NCBI GenBank assembly: GCA_902362865.1
Contig: CABIYE010000024.1
Span: forward strand, 4,611-49,020
DNA: 44,410 bases
Direction of reading: 5' to 3'
Source of the DNA: Clostridiaceae bacterium
GTDB taxonomy: Bacteria > Bacillota > Clostridia > Lachnospirales > Lachnospiraceae
The translations under genes were made by a program, and so were the position numbers. Below are positions 34,061 to 44,345 of the stretch, piece after piece. Position 1 is the stretch's first letter, and every line of letters begins with the position of its first letter. The notes under the pieces are model-generated. The model did not search any database and had not been told where the DNA came from. It saw nothing but the letters and a program-made list of their open reading frames with translations.

Positions 34061-34663
34061 TTAACAATCCGGCTGCTGGCCGTCATGGGCTTTCCACCGA
34101 CAGTCTGTTACCTGCATGTTTGTGAAAACTGCCTGAAAAGAGGATTCCTCCGGGGAGCAAGCGTAAATACCAAACCGGATTTTCCCGTTTCCCTCTTGCA
34201 TATGACAGATCCGTATTTGATGAAAAGTTTCCCCATCCATGGAACATTCGATACAATAATCATCCTCTCTTCTGCTGAAGCGATACCAAACCGATTTCAC
34301 GGAAGCATCAATTTCAGTTGTAGCCCAGTCCGAATAACCATGGTTGGTCACTACGCTTCCAAGATACTGAAATACGTCATTTTTATATTCCACAGAAGCC
34401 TTCAGCCAGTTTTCGCTATCCAGATACATAACGATACCGCACTGGTCAAATCTGTGATGGCTCTCCTCAAATTCTGTTCGGACAACAAAACTGAAATACT
34501 TCTCTTCTGTCTCCATCTGGAGCACTGGCGCATTGTCATTCTGGAAATGATAGTATGTTCTCTGCCACAGATCCGTATGAGGTTTTGTTGTGATTGTTAT
34601 TTTATCATCACCTATGCTGTATGTTTCCGGCTCCCTGATCCACTTAAATTTCTTCAAATCCAA
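34061..34663 (-). CDS. DUF1349 domain protein
   Basis: A 200-residue cytosolic beta-sandwich of the DUF1349 (concanavalin-like) family: TKPHTDLWQRTYYHFQNDNA, FDQCGIVMYLDSENWLKASVEY and the C-terminal IRFGIYACSPEESSFQAVFT are diagnostic. It is the last gene of the PTS-glucosidase operon, 37 bases after the GH13 gene. A role in handling the sugar substrate is plausible but not shown. The 187-base gap after it (33874-34060) shows no gene. Confidence 0.88.
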   Translation of the reverse strand: MDLKKFKWIREPETYSIGDDKITITTKPHTDLWQRTYYHFQNDNAPVLQMETEEKYFSFVVRTEFEESHHRFDQCGIVMYLDSENWLKASVEYKNDVFQYLGSVVTNHGYSDWATTEIDASVKSVWYRFSRREDDYCIECSMDGETFHQIRICHMQEGNGKIRFGIYACSPEESSFQAVFTNMQVTDCRWKAHDGQQPDC

Positions 34664-34700
34664 TTTGCCCCCCGCTTTCTGTTCTTTTGTTTTTCTTTTC

Positions 34701-36386
<1,686 letters not shown>

Positions 36387-36454
36387 CTAATTCCTCCAAA
36401 TATACAAAGTGTTCCTTCGTATTCCTTTTGCCGCATGTTCATAACCGCAAATCA

Positions 36455-37285
36455 CTACGCAATACCAAGCAATGATAACAAAATACTCAAAACGATAACT
36501 CCAATGATCAGCACTGTGATACTGATATTTTTCTTTTTCAGCAGGTAGTAACACAATAATGTCAGTCCCAGCGGCACAATGCCGACAAATATCTGATCCA
36601 ACATGGACTGTAGATTCAGGATGGACTTACCGCTCATCTTCCACTCAAAGGTGGACTGGAAGGTCACCATGCTGGCAGTCATTCCGCCTACCATAATCAG
36701 TCCCACGGTGCTCGCCGCTTTGGTCAAAATATTTATCAGACCGCTGGCGTAAATCTTCTGTATGTACTCCGAACCCAGCTTATATCCCAGAAATGTACCA
36801 TAATATTTAATCAGGAGAGACGGCACATTGAACAGGACTAAAAATATGATCGGTGCCAGCACATTTCCTGCGGAACCAAGTCCGACCGCGATTCCTGCTG
36901 CAATCACTCGAAGCACGCCCCAGAAGATCGAATCGCCAATTCCTGCCAGAGGCCCCATAAGGCTTGATTTCACCGCATTGATTGAATTTGTATCAAAATC
37001 TTTTCTCTCACTGTTTTCCTTCTCCATGGATGCCGCCAGCCCCATGATAAAGGTAGAAAGCGGAATTGTTGTGTTAAAATATGACATGCTTCTGGTCAGC
37101 GCTGCCTTCTTCCCTTCTTCATCCTCTTTGTAAAATTTATTGATAAAAGGCATCAGGGAATAACAAAAGCCAGATGCACCCTGTTTTGCCGGGCTGACCG
37201 CCGCATATAAGGTAAAGGAACGCCAAAATACTTTTCTCAACATTTTTCTCTCGTCAGCCGGGATTGATTTTGTTAAATTACTCAT
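36455..37285 (-). CDS. PTS mannose/fructose/sorbose family IID component
   Basis: A 276-residue integral membrane component. FWRSFTLYAAVSPAKQGASGFCYSLMPFI at the N-terminus and GPLAGIGDSIFWGVLRVIAAGIAVGLG mark the family. It overlaps the IIC gene by four bases. IIC and IID together form the sugar channel in this PTS class. Confidence 0.95.
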   Translation of the reverse strand: MSNLTKSIPADERKMLRKVFWRSFTLYAAVSPAKQGASGFCYSLMPFINKFYKEDEEGKKAALTRSMSYFNTTIPLSTFIMGLAASMEKENSERKDFDTNSINAVKSSLMGPLAGIGDSIFWGVLRVIAAGIAVGLGSAGNVLAPIIFLVLFNVPSLLIKYYGTFLGYKLGSEYIQKIYASGLINILTKAASTVGLIMVGGMTASMVTFQSTFEWKMSGKSILNLQSMLDQIFVGIVPLGLTLLCYYLLKKKNISITVLIIGVIVLSILLSLLGIA

Positions 37286-38100
37286 GCAAAAAATTCCTCC
37301 TCTTCTTCATCTAATTGGAAAACATCATCCTTCCCATCCAAAACTGCAGCGACCCGCTGTGCTGCAAGCTGGCTCATCCGGTAATCGTTCATTCCCATTG
37401 TGACTGCAAGGATAACGCCCAGAACGGCCAAAGCGATCAGCGGCAGATTCAGATATGCCGCCAATACAAATCCAAGGAAGTAAAACATACATATTTTCTG
37501 ATCCCAGAGCATCTTCATCAGCATTGCCATACCGACCGCCGGGAGCAGCCCGCCGCACACGCTCAGACCATTCATGATCACCTGCGGGATCGCATCCAGC
37601 AATGCGCTGACTGCATCAGATCCCAGAAGGACGCCAAGGAAGGCCACCACCGAATACAGAGCCCAGTTGACCGCCCACAATCCATAATGCAGCAGAACGA
37701 TCTTTCGTTCTTTTCCCTCCGCAGCGAGCTGATCAAAATGTTTGGCAAACATACCGACAATAAAAATATATAAAACATTTTTAATCTGAAGTCCTAAAAT
37801 TCCGATGGGGAGCGCCAGTGTCAGGGCAACTTCTGGTTCCTTCCCCAACATAATTGCGAATGCCGCTCCCACCGCAGTGGCAATCCCCGGCTCTGCCGCT
37901 GAGGCTCCGCCTATATTAACAACACCCATGAAAACCGCTTCCAGGGATGCACCCACTATAATTCCTGTATGAAGATCACCTAAAAATAATCCAACCAAAG
38001 GGCCGATGACGATCGGCCTGTTTAACATTGTAAACCCGGCGAGTTCCGCTCCGCCTACACAGACAAAGACTGCCAGTGCAACCAAAAACGCCTGTAACAT
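37282..38100 (-). CDS. PTS mannose/fructose/sorbose family IIC component
   Basis: A 272-residue polytopic protein with family blocks LNRPIVIGPLVGLFLGDLHTG, VGGASAAEPGIATAVGAAFA-like sequence and a final acidic tail (QLDEEEEEFF). The sugar specificity of this class cannot be read from sequence, but the neighbouring GH13 suggests an alpha-glucoside. It is 39 bases after the IIAB gene. Confidence 0.95.
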   Translation of the reverse strand: MLQAFLVALAVFVCVGGAELAGFTMLNRPIVIGPLVGLFLGDLHTGIIVGASLEAVFMGVVNIGGASAAEPGIATAVGAAFAIMLGKEPEVALTLALPIGILGLQIKNVLYIFIVGMFAKHFDQLAAEGKERKIVLLHYGLWAVNWALYSVVAFLGVLLGSDAVSALLDAIPQVIMNGLSVCGGLLPAVGMAMLMKMLWDQKICMFYFLGFVLAAYLNLPLIALAVLGVILAVTMGMNDYRMSQLAAQRVAAVLDGKDDVFQLDEEEEEFFA

Positions 38101-38139
38101 ATAATTTTTCCTCCTGTTTTTCTAATTTCTTTCCAACGC

Positions 38140-39129
38140 TTAACACTCTGTTTCCAATTTATCCAAAATATCTTTTACAAATTTCTTTTCATCGTTTGGA
38201 ACCTGCTGCATACAAACACCCGGATCCAACCCTGCCAGTTCCCTTAAACATTCTTTTTCCTCTGCGGTCAGCATGATCGTAGATGTAAGAACTGTTTTTT
38301 CTGAAATATCGATTCCGTCAAACCGCCCTGTGTTTCCCAAATTCAGAAATTCAATTTTTCCAACCTGCCGGCGAATCCGCAGCGCATCCTTCACCGTTCT
38401 TGTCAATACCAGAAGCCGCATTTGGGAAGCTTTCGGATAATTCAGGACACGGATCACCTCATCCACCGGTTTGATCAGAACTTTGATTCCTGATGGAACA
38501 GCCATTTTCAAAGCCATTTTTTGTGTATTATCATTTGCCGCGTCATCATTTGCTACAATGATTCCGTTGACTTTCAGGTGTTTCGTCCATGTCATTGCAA
38601 CCTGACCATGGATCAGACGGTCATCGATTCGAAGCGCTGCAATTTTTGCACTGGAATTTTGAAACTGTTCTTTTTCTTCTTTCTGCTCTGCTCCTGTTTC
38701 CGCTTCCGAGGCAGGTATTTTCCCTTCTGCAATAACTGTCTTCTTCTCCGTTTCCAGATGTACCCACTGCAGCTCCTGTCTCGCCTCATCGATAAATTCT
38801 TCGATTTCCACATCCGTCACATCCTCATCCGACATCATGACCTGCATCAAAACAGCCAGATTAGTTCCTGTGATCAGTGTGACATTTTCAGATTCGGCAT
38901 ACTTCATCAGCTTCTGATTGACACTGCCGCCCATCAGATCGGTAAAAACAAAAATCCTGTCTTTTTCATGATCTGCGAAATATTCCTTAAACTGCGCTTC
39001 TATATCATCTTCCGGATTTACATAGGCATCTATCGTAGTGATTTCTTCTGACCTGCCCACGATCAGCTCAGCCGTATACCGGATTCCGGATGCCATTTTT
39101 CCGTGTGTAGCGATTAATATCTGCTTCAT
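38140..39129 (-). CDS. PTS mannose-family fused IIA-IIB component
   Basis: A 329-residue phosphotransfer protein. The IIA domain has ATHGKMASG with phospho-accepting His9, VFTDLMGGSVNQ and TGTNLAVLMQ. A charged linker (about 135-160) joins the IIB domain, IDDRLIHGQVAMTWTKHL, with His174. Phosphate passes from HPr to His9, then His174, then the sugar. The first gene of the operon, it starts 33 bases downstream of the proximal LacI operator. Confidence 0.94.
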   Translation of the reverse strand: MKQILIATHGKMASGIRYTAELIVGRSEEITTIDAYVNPEDDIEAQFKEYFADHEKDRIFVFTDLMGGSVNQKLMKYAESENVTLITGTNLAVLMQVMMSDEDVTDVEIEEFIDEARQELQWVHLETEKKTVIAEGKIPASEAETGAEQKEEKEQFQNSSAKIAALRIDDRLIHGQVAMTWTKHLKVNGIIVANDDAANDNTQKMALKMAVPSGIKVLIKPVDEVIRVLNYPKASQMRLLVLTRTVKDALRIRRQVGKIEFLNLGNTGRFDGIDISEKTVLTSTIMLTAEEKECLRELAGLDPGVCMQQVPNDEKKFVKDILDKLETEC

Positions 39130-39161
39130 AAGCTCGCTCCTCCTGCTTGGTTTTTCTTTAT

Positions 39162-39235
39162 GTTATGTACATAACTTACTGTAATTTGAATATATCATCT
39201 AATTATTATCCTGTAAATAGGTTATGTAGATAACC
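39162..39235 (-). promoter_or_regulatory. PTS operon control region: promoter flanked by two LacI-type operators
   Basis: Operator 1 is GTTATGTACATAAC (39162-39175), a perfect palindrome. Operator 2 is GGTTATGTAGATAACC (39220-39235). Between them, on the minus strand, TTTACA (39217-39212), 17 bases, TATATT (39194-39189). The operators share GTTATGTA and are 59 bases apart centre to centre. One abuts the -35 and the other lies in the initial transcribed region, which suits cooperative repression by the LacI protein encoded next door. Confidence 0.8.
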
Positions 39236-39280
39236 ATATTTTTCAACAAATATTTTTATACATTTTTATATATTCTGCAC

Positions 39281-39325
39281 AAAAAAAGAACAGGCAACAC
39301 TTTTTTCAAAGTATCCTGCTCCTTG
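39281..39325 (-). terminator. lacI-type gene terminator
   Basis: On the minus strand GAGCAGGATAC pairs with GTGTTGCCTGTTC around a short A-rich loop, followed by a run of seven T, eight bases after the LacI gene stop. It separates the regulator from the PTS promoter. Confidence 0.7.
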
Positions 39326-39332
39326 TTTCTTA

Positions 39333-40361
39333 TTAATTCTGATTTTTTGTGGATTTCCGCACAACCAATGTCACCGGAAGTTTCACATCCCCCTCTCCCG
39401 CAAGCTCCTCGCCCTGTATCTTTTTCATCAGGAGCTGCACAGAAAGCTGTGCCTTCTTTTCCACATCCTGATGTATTGTTGTCAGGCGCGGTGTCGCGAT
39501 TCTTGAAAAACTGATATCATCGTAACCTGCAATTCCCATATCCTCCGGGATTCGAAGTCCATGATCGCAAAAAAAGCTAATCGCCTCCAGCGCATACATA
39601 TCTGCCAGAAAGAACAGCGCCGTCTCCGATTGTCTGCGCTGCATCAGCCATGCATAATTTTCCTTCCGCTTCGTCCAGTCCATTCCAAGGGGAACAAACT
39701 GTAATTTCCCCTTCTCTTCCTGTAATTCCCGCACCGCGTTTTGTGCCCCCACAAAACGCAGATGATCCACACCACTGTCCCTTGCTGCACAGACTTTGAT
39801 ATGCCGATACCCGCACCCCAACAGATATTTCATCATCTTATAGCCGCCGCTCTCATCGTCCAGACCGATATTCAATACCTGTTTATCCTGCTGATCTTCC
39901 AACTCTCCATATGCATCGATGGACACGATCGGCTTTTTTGTAAGTTGATATATTTTCTCGCAGTTTCTCTTGCTGAAGGAAACCGCGATTACACCGTCGA
40001 TATTCCACCCCATGACCATCTGAAAAATCTGATCCATATCTTTTGCGGAATAAAACATTACATAATACCCTAATTCCCGCGCATATTTTTCAATAAATCC
40101 CAAAATCTGTCCGTAAAATGGATCACCGAGAATGGAATCCTTGAATTCCCGGTGACTGTTGATGACCACCGCAATGAGCTGGGAATTTTCTTTGCTCAGG
40201 ACCCGAAGCCCCATCTTCTGGACATATCCCAGTTCCTTAATCAGTTTATCAATCTTCTGTATCGTCCCCGGAGAAACTTTTTTTGTTTTTCCGTGGATTA
40301 CGTTGGAGACAGTCGTAGTGCTCACACCTGCCAGTTCCGCGATTTCTTTTATCGTAACCAT
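39333..40361 (-). CDS. LacI family transcriptional regulator of the sugar operon
   Basis: A 342-residue repressor with the helix-turn-helix TIKEIAELAGVSTTTVSNVI (residues 3-22), the hinge, and a periplasmic-binding-like sugar domain (VVINSHREFKDSILGDPFYG, GMAGYDDISFSRIATPRLTT-like). Start ATG 40361 follows AGGAGAGAAAA. An in-frame GTG 14 codons upstream also has AGGAGG but would add a non-family extension. It is transcribed in the same direction as the PTS operon, ending at a terminator ahead of that operon's promoter. The palindromes found there are the expected targets. The gap 40362-40610 (249 bases) holds no gene. Confidence 0.94.
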   Translation of the reverse strand: MVTIKEIAELAGVSTTTVSNVIHGKTKKVSPGTIQKIDKLIKELGYVQKMGLRVLSKENSQLIAVVINSHREFKDSILGDPFYGQILGFIEKYARELGYYVMFYSAKDMDQIFQMVMGWNIDGVIAVSFSKRNCEKIYQLTKKPIVSIDAYGELEDQQDKQVLNIGLDDESGGYKMMKYLLGCGYRHIKVCAARDSGVDHLRFVGAQNAVRELQEEKGKLQFVPLGMDWTKRKENYAWLMQRRQSETALFFLADMYALEAISFFCDHGLRIPEDMGIAGYDDISFSRIATPRLTTIHQDVEKKAQLSVQLLMKKIQGEELAGEGDVKLPVTLVVRKSTKNQN

Positions 40362-40610
40362 TTTTCTCTCCTGCTCTTTTCCGGAATTTTTTCTCTATTC
40401 ACGATAACACCTCCTGCTCTTTCATGTCAAGTAACTCAAATGACAGCACTATACACCACCAATGCATCTTCCCCGTCCAGTAATACCTTCTCGTGTTCTC
40501 CTGCATCGCCGACAGGAACGCTTCACTAACTGGGTACAAAAGCAACACCTCTCCAATAAAAAAGCACCGGCCAACCGAATGACTGATGCTAACATAAAAT
40601 AAATTTCATA

Positions 40611-41342
40611 CTATTTTGAAGCAATCATAGATTTAATTGCCTCACATGCAAAAACTGCTGTACCTTTTCCGCCAACCTTATCTATATTGGTGGTAAAATC
40701 TCCGCCTCCAGCATACATTTCACCCAACCCTTGAAGAATCTCATCTGTACAAGTGTAATAATTTTCTGTAATATAATCCTGCAATTTCTTTGCCAATGCA
40801 ATAGCTTCCTTACTGTCTGGTGTTTTATCTCTTATTTTCCCAAACTCCGCGAAGATATTCATCATTTCCACATTTAATTTCTGCTGTATTTCTTTACTTC
40901 GTCCTTTTGATTTCTTCTCAAATTCTTTGTATGCATCTGTCTTACCCCATGATGCTTTTGCCTGAGCAGCATACTCATCAATTTTCTTTGTATCAAATAC
41001 CTCAAAACTCATCTGTTTCACTCCTATCATTTTAATTCCACGTGCGAGGTCAATCAGATTCTGTAAATGCTCTTTCCGAAGTTCCAACAAATGAATCTGC
41101 TGTTCCAATGCTTTACTTTGGTCAAAATCAGGACTATCCAGAATCTCCTTAATATCTTTCAATGAAAACTCCAATTCCTTGAAAAGCAAAATATGCTGCA
41201 GGCGTTCCAACGCCACTTCATCATATAGGCGATAACCTGCTTCGGTTACTTCTGTGGCCGGCAGAAGACCGATATAATCGTAGTGATGGAGAGCACGTAT
41301 ACTTACTCCCGATATTTTACTGACTTCATGTACTGTCATCAT
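40611..41342 (-). CDS. MerR-family regulator with TipAS antibiotic-recognition domain
   Basis: A 243-residue TipA-like activator. Residues 1-70 are the MerR helix-turn-helix (TVHEVSKISGVSIRALHHYDYIGLLPATE), then a coiled-coil dimerisation helix. Residues about 125-240 are the TipAS fold, seen in QAKASWGKTDAYKEFEKKSKG and MYAGGGDFTTNIDKVGGKGTA. TipAS proteins bind thiopeptide antibiotics and activate their own promoters. GAGGTGATTTACA precedes ATG. A MerR-type promoter lies upstream. Confidence 0.93.
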   Translation of the reverse strand: MMTVHEVSKISGVSIRALHHYDYIGLLPATEVTEAGYRLYDEVALERLQHILLFKELEFSLKDIKEILDSPDFDQSKALEQQIHLLELRKEHLQNLIDLARGIKMIGVKQMSFEVFDTKKIDEYAAQAKASWGKTDAYKEFEKKSKGRSKEIQQKLNVEMMNIFAEFGKIRDKTPDSKEAIALAKKLQDYITENYYTCTDEILQGLGEMYAGGGDFTTNIDKVGGKGTAVFACEAIKSMIASK

Positions 41343-41373
41343 TGTAAATCACCTCTTTCCTTGTGGTAATTTT

Positions 41374-41404
41374 AGCATAAACTATGACGTAATGTTAGAG
41401 TCAA
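41374..41404 (-). promoter_or_regulatory. MerR-type promoter of the TipAS regulator
   Basis: TTGACT (41404-41399), a 19-base spacer, TATGCT (41379-41374) on the minus strand. The long spacer contains an imperfect palindrome (ACTCTAAC...GTCATAGT). Over-long spacers with an internal palindrome are typical of MerR-activated promoters. Confidence 0.65.
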
Positions 41405-41424
41405 TAACTTTTAGAAATCTTTTT

Positions 41425-41634
41425 CTAAAATTTTTTCAATATAAAAGACACCGTCCACAAGCCCCTTGTACGAATATAAGAATTATCGCTGTCAAGCATA
41501 TCGCCTAACCTGTCCATATAAATATAAACGGAGTTCGTTTTTTCACTTTCTTTTTGTAGTTCCTGCAATGCTTTATACGCAACATTATTATTTTTATCAA
41601 ACAACAATTCATTGGAATTCAGTTCTAAAAGCTG
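41425..41634 (-). pseudogene. Fragment of a SufBD-like/HEAT-type conserved gene
   Basis: An open stretch without ATG reads QLLELNSNELLFDKNNNVAY then KALQELQKESEKTNSVYIYM and SYIRTRGL before changing to an unrelated WTVSFILKKF end. The first 60 residues look like the N-terminal part of a conserved Firmicutes protein often labelled SufBD. Both the initiation codon and the C-terminal half are missing. A TTG start at 41607 is possible but has no ribosome site. Confidence 0.6.
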
Positions 41635-41641
41635 AAATTTA

Positions 41642-42037
41642 TTACTCTAATGCCTTCTTTAAATCCAAAACAAATTGCGTCTGCTGTTTCTTTAAGTAAA
41701 ATTTTACAAATGGTTTCATAAACCACTTTTTAGGTGTTACATTTTCTGTAAAATCTATTTCAGTATCATTTCCTTTGGAAGTAAAAATACCTACCCAATG
41801 ACCTTTCATGTTGCTATTTTCCATATCAAACTCCCAGCGTTTATATGGCTTTACAACTGTAACGGTAAATGTAGTGGCATATTCATTTTTTGCATACTCA
41901 ATAAACTGCTTTTCATTTATGATTTCTGTTTTACTTAAATCACTTCGCCATGTACTATATTTATCAACAGCTAAAACAGCTTCCCAAACTTTGTGAATAT
42001 CACTACTGATAATTTCTTTTATATTTGAAATTGCCAT
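41642..42037 (-). CDS. SRPBCC family protein
   Basis: From ATG 42037 after AAGGGAAGTGTAAAA, 131 residues. The N-terminus AISNIKEIISSDIHKVWEAVLAVDKYSTW and the C-terminal VKFYLKKQQTQFVLDLKKALE are typical of the SRPBCC/Bet v1-like fold, a hydrophobic pocket protein. The ligand is unknown. It overlaps the end of the GNAT gene by 35 bases. Confidence 0.85.
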   Translation of the reverse strand: MAISNIKEIISSDIHKVWEAVLAVDKYSTWRSDLSKTEIINEKQFIEYAKNEYATTFTVTVVKPYKRWEFDMENSNMKGHWVGIFTSKGNDTEIDFTENVTPKKWFMKPFVKFYLKKQQTQFVLDLKKALE

Positions 42038-42668
42038 TTTTACACTTCCCTTCAAATTTCAATTTATCTCTTTCATTATAGCGAACATACTCTCCTAAGT
42101 CATCTATTATTTCATCTAAATCCCTCTGGAGCGCATCATACTGGCTCTGGCTGATCTCACCTTTCGCCAGCACTTCATTTGCCTGCTCTTTTTCCATCGT
42201 ATGATAGCAGAGGAAATCTCCGTTTTCTGTTTCCATTTTTTCATACGAAATAATCTGATACCCTCGTCTCAGATACATACTTTCCGCCGGGAAAGAAGCG
42301 TCTATATGAACCTTTGGATAATTTTCAAAAATCCGTGCTTCCAGTAAATCCATCAATCTGCTTCCATATCCTTTTCCCTGATATTCCGGTAAAATAAACA
42401 ATCTACAAATCTCATTCTTCCGGATGCTCCCGGTTCCTATGATGTTTTCTTGTACCATCGCAAGATAGATTTCTTCGTAGGACATCACTTCTTTAATCCT
42501 TGCTTCACTGTGCAGATCAAGAAAGAACTGCACTGCACCTGACGGATAATAGTGAGGATACACTTTTTGTATTGTTTCCCTTACAATAGCAGATACCTGT
42601 TCCGGACAATCTGCCAATTTTAATTCTATATCAGACTCCAATAAATCCGATTTTACAAAATCCTTCAA
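42003..42668 (-). CDS. GNAT N-acetyltransferase with SHOCT-like tail
   Basis: Start TTG 42668 is nine bases after GAGGAGG; 221 residues. The acetyltransferase domain shows ICRLFILPEYQGKGYGSRLMDLLE and SMYLRRGYQIISYEKM. After about residue 160 the sequence NEVLAKGEISQSQYDALQRDL looks like a SHOCT-type module, and the last 20 residues are probably not conserved because they overlap the next gene. It begins just after the shortened MerR gene, a pairing frequent in this group. Confidence 0.83.
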   Translation of the reverse strand: MKDFVKSDLLESDIELKLADCPEQVSAIVRETIQKVYPHYYPSGAVQFFLDLHSEARIKEVMSYEEIYLAMVQENIIGTGSIRKNEICRLFILPEYQGKGYGSRLMDLLEARIFENYPKVHIDASFPAESMYLRRGYQIISYEKMETENGDFLCYHTMEKEQANEVLAKGEISQSQYDALQRDLDEIIDDLGEYVRYNERDKLKFEGKCKNGNFKYKRNYQ

Positions 42669-42682
42669 AATATATCTCCTCC

Positions 42683-42877
42683 TCACTTCCTCGTCTCTCC
42701 CACCACAGACTTTCTGTGCTGTATCAGCAGTTCCATCCGCTCTGCCATCGTGTCGTCTTCACTGTAATCCCGTCTTCCAATGCTGTCCCTACTTACACAA
42801 AACAGGCTTTTCTTCTCGCAATAGCGCAGTGTATATGCGCTAATTCCAGTTATCACAGAAAACTCACCAATGGTCAT
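42683..42877 (-). pseudogene. MerR-family regulator with internal deletion
   Basis: From ATG 42877 the frame reads MTIGEFSVITGISAYTLRYC through GRRDYSEDD, a MerR helix-turn-helix, then jumps directly to TMAERMELLIQHRKSVVGE. In family members about 30 residues, with the rest of the DNA-binding wing and the first dimerisation helix, lie between those blocks. The frame is kept, so a 64-residue product could be made, but it would lack normal DNA binding. A changed Cys in LRYCEKK (usually Tyr) supports decay. Confidence 0.65.
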
Positions 42878-43030
42878 AACAAACCGCTTTTCAAAAAAAT
42901 AAGGCCATTTTACCAGACACAAGAAGAGTGACCGTCTCCACATAGATCAATAGATCCAAATTGATGTCAGCCATCGGGAACCTGTCCAGACTAATATGGT
43001 ATGTACCAAAATATCTACGTTTGTTTGCGG

Positions 43031-43200
43031 AAACATACCTACAAATTCTGTAGCCAAAAAACATTGATACATTCCGCTATCCATATCACGGCCTCAACCT
43101 TGTCCGTTCTTCCTACAAAAACAGGTCAACGGCTATTTTTAGACCTAACTGATGGTCTGACTTCCATGCACTCGAACTTATTATGCCTGAAAATCCGGCA
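43031..43200. repeat. Direct repeat 1, right copy
   Basis: Homologous to 29911-30075 in the same orientation. On the minus strand the short open stretch seen in the left copy is present but changed (MDSGMYQCFLATEFVGMF). The 42878-43222 stretch holds no intact gene beyond this repeat. Confidence 0.8.
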
Positions 43201-43222
43201 TTGAAAGAGAAAAGCAATCTTA

Positions 43223-43666
43223 TTACTTCTTTGCATTTTCTTCCAATTCCAGCATATACTTATCAAAGTCAGACATAAACACTCTGTCCTGAATAACACG
43301 ATATTTTTCAAATTCAGTCTCAGCATGAAGCTTGGCAATTTCTGCTGTGATCTTACCTGCATCCTGAAGTACCTCTCTGTCATCTGCCATCAGGAATAGA
43401 TTCAGACGCTTTGCCCAGTCCTCCATCATCATCGGAATATGTCGCTCTGCACGGTCCTCTGCCAGATCCAGATATGCCGAAACGATACGCTCTAATGAAC
43501 GCATTTCCTTTTCTGAAAGATAATTCTTCGCAACACTCACATCACTTTTTACAATCTTACCTTCCGGTGCTGCCGCCCAAGTGGTCAGTCCCATGTGTGG
43601 CTTGTCGGCATCAGCTCGTTCATAAATCAATTCTGCTGCCGTATGTCCGTGAACTGCATAATGCAT
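43223..43666 (-). pseudogene. RhuM family protein, C-terminal fragment
   Basis: 147 residues corresponding to the C-terminal half of RhuM-type virulence/mobile-element proteins: HYAVHGHTAAELIYERADAD, then KNYLSEKEMRSLERIVSAYL and EDRAERHIPMMMEDWAKRLN. The N-terminal half, which carries the DNA-binding-like region, is absent. ATG 43666 follows GAAGGGAGTAGTGAAAG and overlaps the DUF998 gene by 40 bases, so a truncated protein might still be made. RhuM genes are commonly mobile. Confidence 0.8.
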
Positions 43667-44301
43667 CTTTCACTACTCCCTTCAAAACCACGAAACAGGT
43701 AAATTCCCAATACAGCATTAAATCCCGTAGCAGCAAACACACTGAAACGCTCTGGAATACCGAAAAAATCTCTCGGAACTATATTTGTACCGATTGCTCC
43801 TGCAAACATGAAAAGTAATGCTATAGTCGCCCATATTGCTATGGAACGATAATTTTTATCCCGATATCCGCCAATCATAATAACAACAAGAGAAATTATC
43901 GAAAAAAGAACAACAAGTACTGTGACCACATAAATGTGCATAATATCTTGAAAAGCCCCTGCATTGCCGCTATCTGATAACGGGAACATGGCATAGCCTA
44001 CATTCGATATCCAATTCATCACAGTAAAAAGATAAATACCTATACGGATCGTCTTATTCAGTTTCCCCTGAACAAATACGCAGACCATCATAATTGAAAC
44101 AATCCCGCACACTCCGTATAAAGACGATAATTGTTCCCATAGCATTTTAGACGGAGCATTATTAGCACTTAAATCACTAACCGCCTGTGCTATCCAGTCA
44201 TAGCCGGGATATGCAACAGGAGAAAAAATTACTGCTGCGGTATAGGACAGTAACGATATAACACCTAAAAGTCCTAACCAGTTAATCAATGTTTTTTTCA
44301 T
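43627..44301 (-). CDS. DUF998 family membrane protein
   Basis: From ATG 44301, eight bases after GGAGG, 224 residues with six predicted membrane helices (LLGVISLLSYTAAVIF, VCGIVSIMMVCVFV, TVLVVLFSIISLVVIMIGG and others). PVAYPGYDWIAQAVSDLSA near residue 30 is a family signature. The function is unknown. The last 15 residues (EGSSERCIMQFTDIRQQN) lie past a repeat boundary and look non-native. A second, broken copy is at 31.5 kb. Confidence 0.85.
   Translation of the reverse strand: MKKTLINWLGLLGVISLLSYTAAVIFSPVAYPGYDWIAQAVSDLSANNAPSKMLWEQLSSLYGVCGIVSIMMVCVFVQGKLNKTIRIGIYLFTVMNWISNVGYAMFPLSDSGNAGAFQDIMHIYVVTVLVVLFSIISLVVIMIGGYRDKNYRSIAIWATIALLFMFAGAIGTNIVPRDFFGIPERFSVFAATGFNAVLGIYLFRGFEGSSERCIMQFTDIRQQN
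43683..43881. repeat. Direct repeat 2, right copy
   Basis: Homologous to 31502-31700 with about nine mismatches and no gaps; here it lies inside the intact DUF998 gene and keeps the TGG codon that is TAG in the other copy. Confidence 0.9.
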
Positions 44302-44327
44302 TATCCATTCCTCCAAATTGATTGGGT

Positions 44328-44345
44328 ACTGTAAAGTTTTACAGT
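44328..44345. promoter_or_regulatory. Palindrome upstream of DUF998
   Basis: ACTGTAAAGTTTTACAGT is a perfect 8+8 palindrome with a two-base centre, 26 bases ahead of the DUF998 start. It is a likely operator; the regulator is unknown. Confidence 0.55.

Noticed and set aside
40362..40403. A longer LacI protein starting at GTG 40403
   Set aside because: It has a good AGGAGG, but the extension precedes the normal LacI N-terminus; ATG 40361 also has a suitable site.
41425..41607. A 60-residue intact small gene
   Set aside because: The coding similarity continues upstream of the TTG with no start or ribosome site, so it is treated as a fragment.
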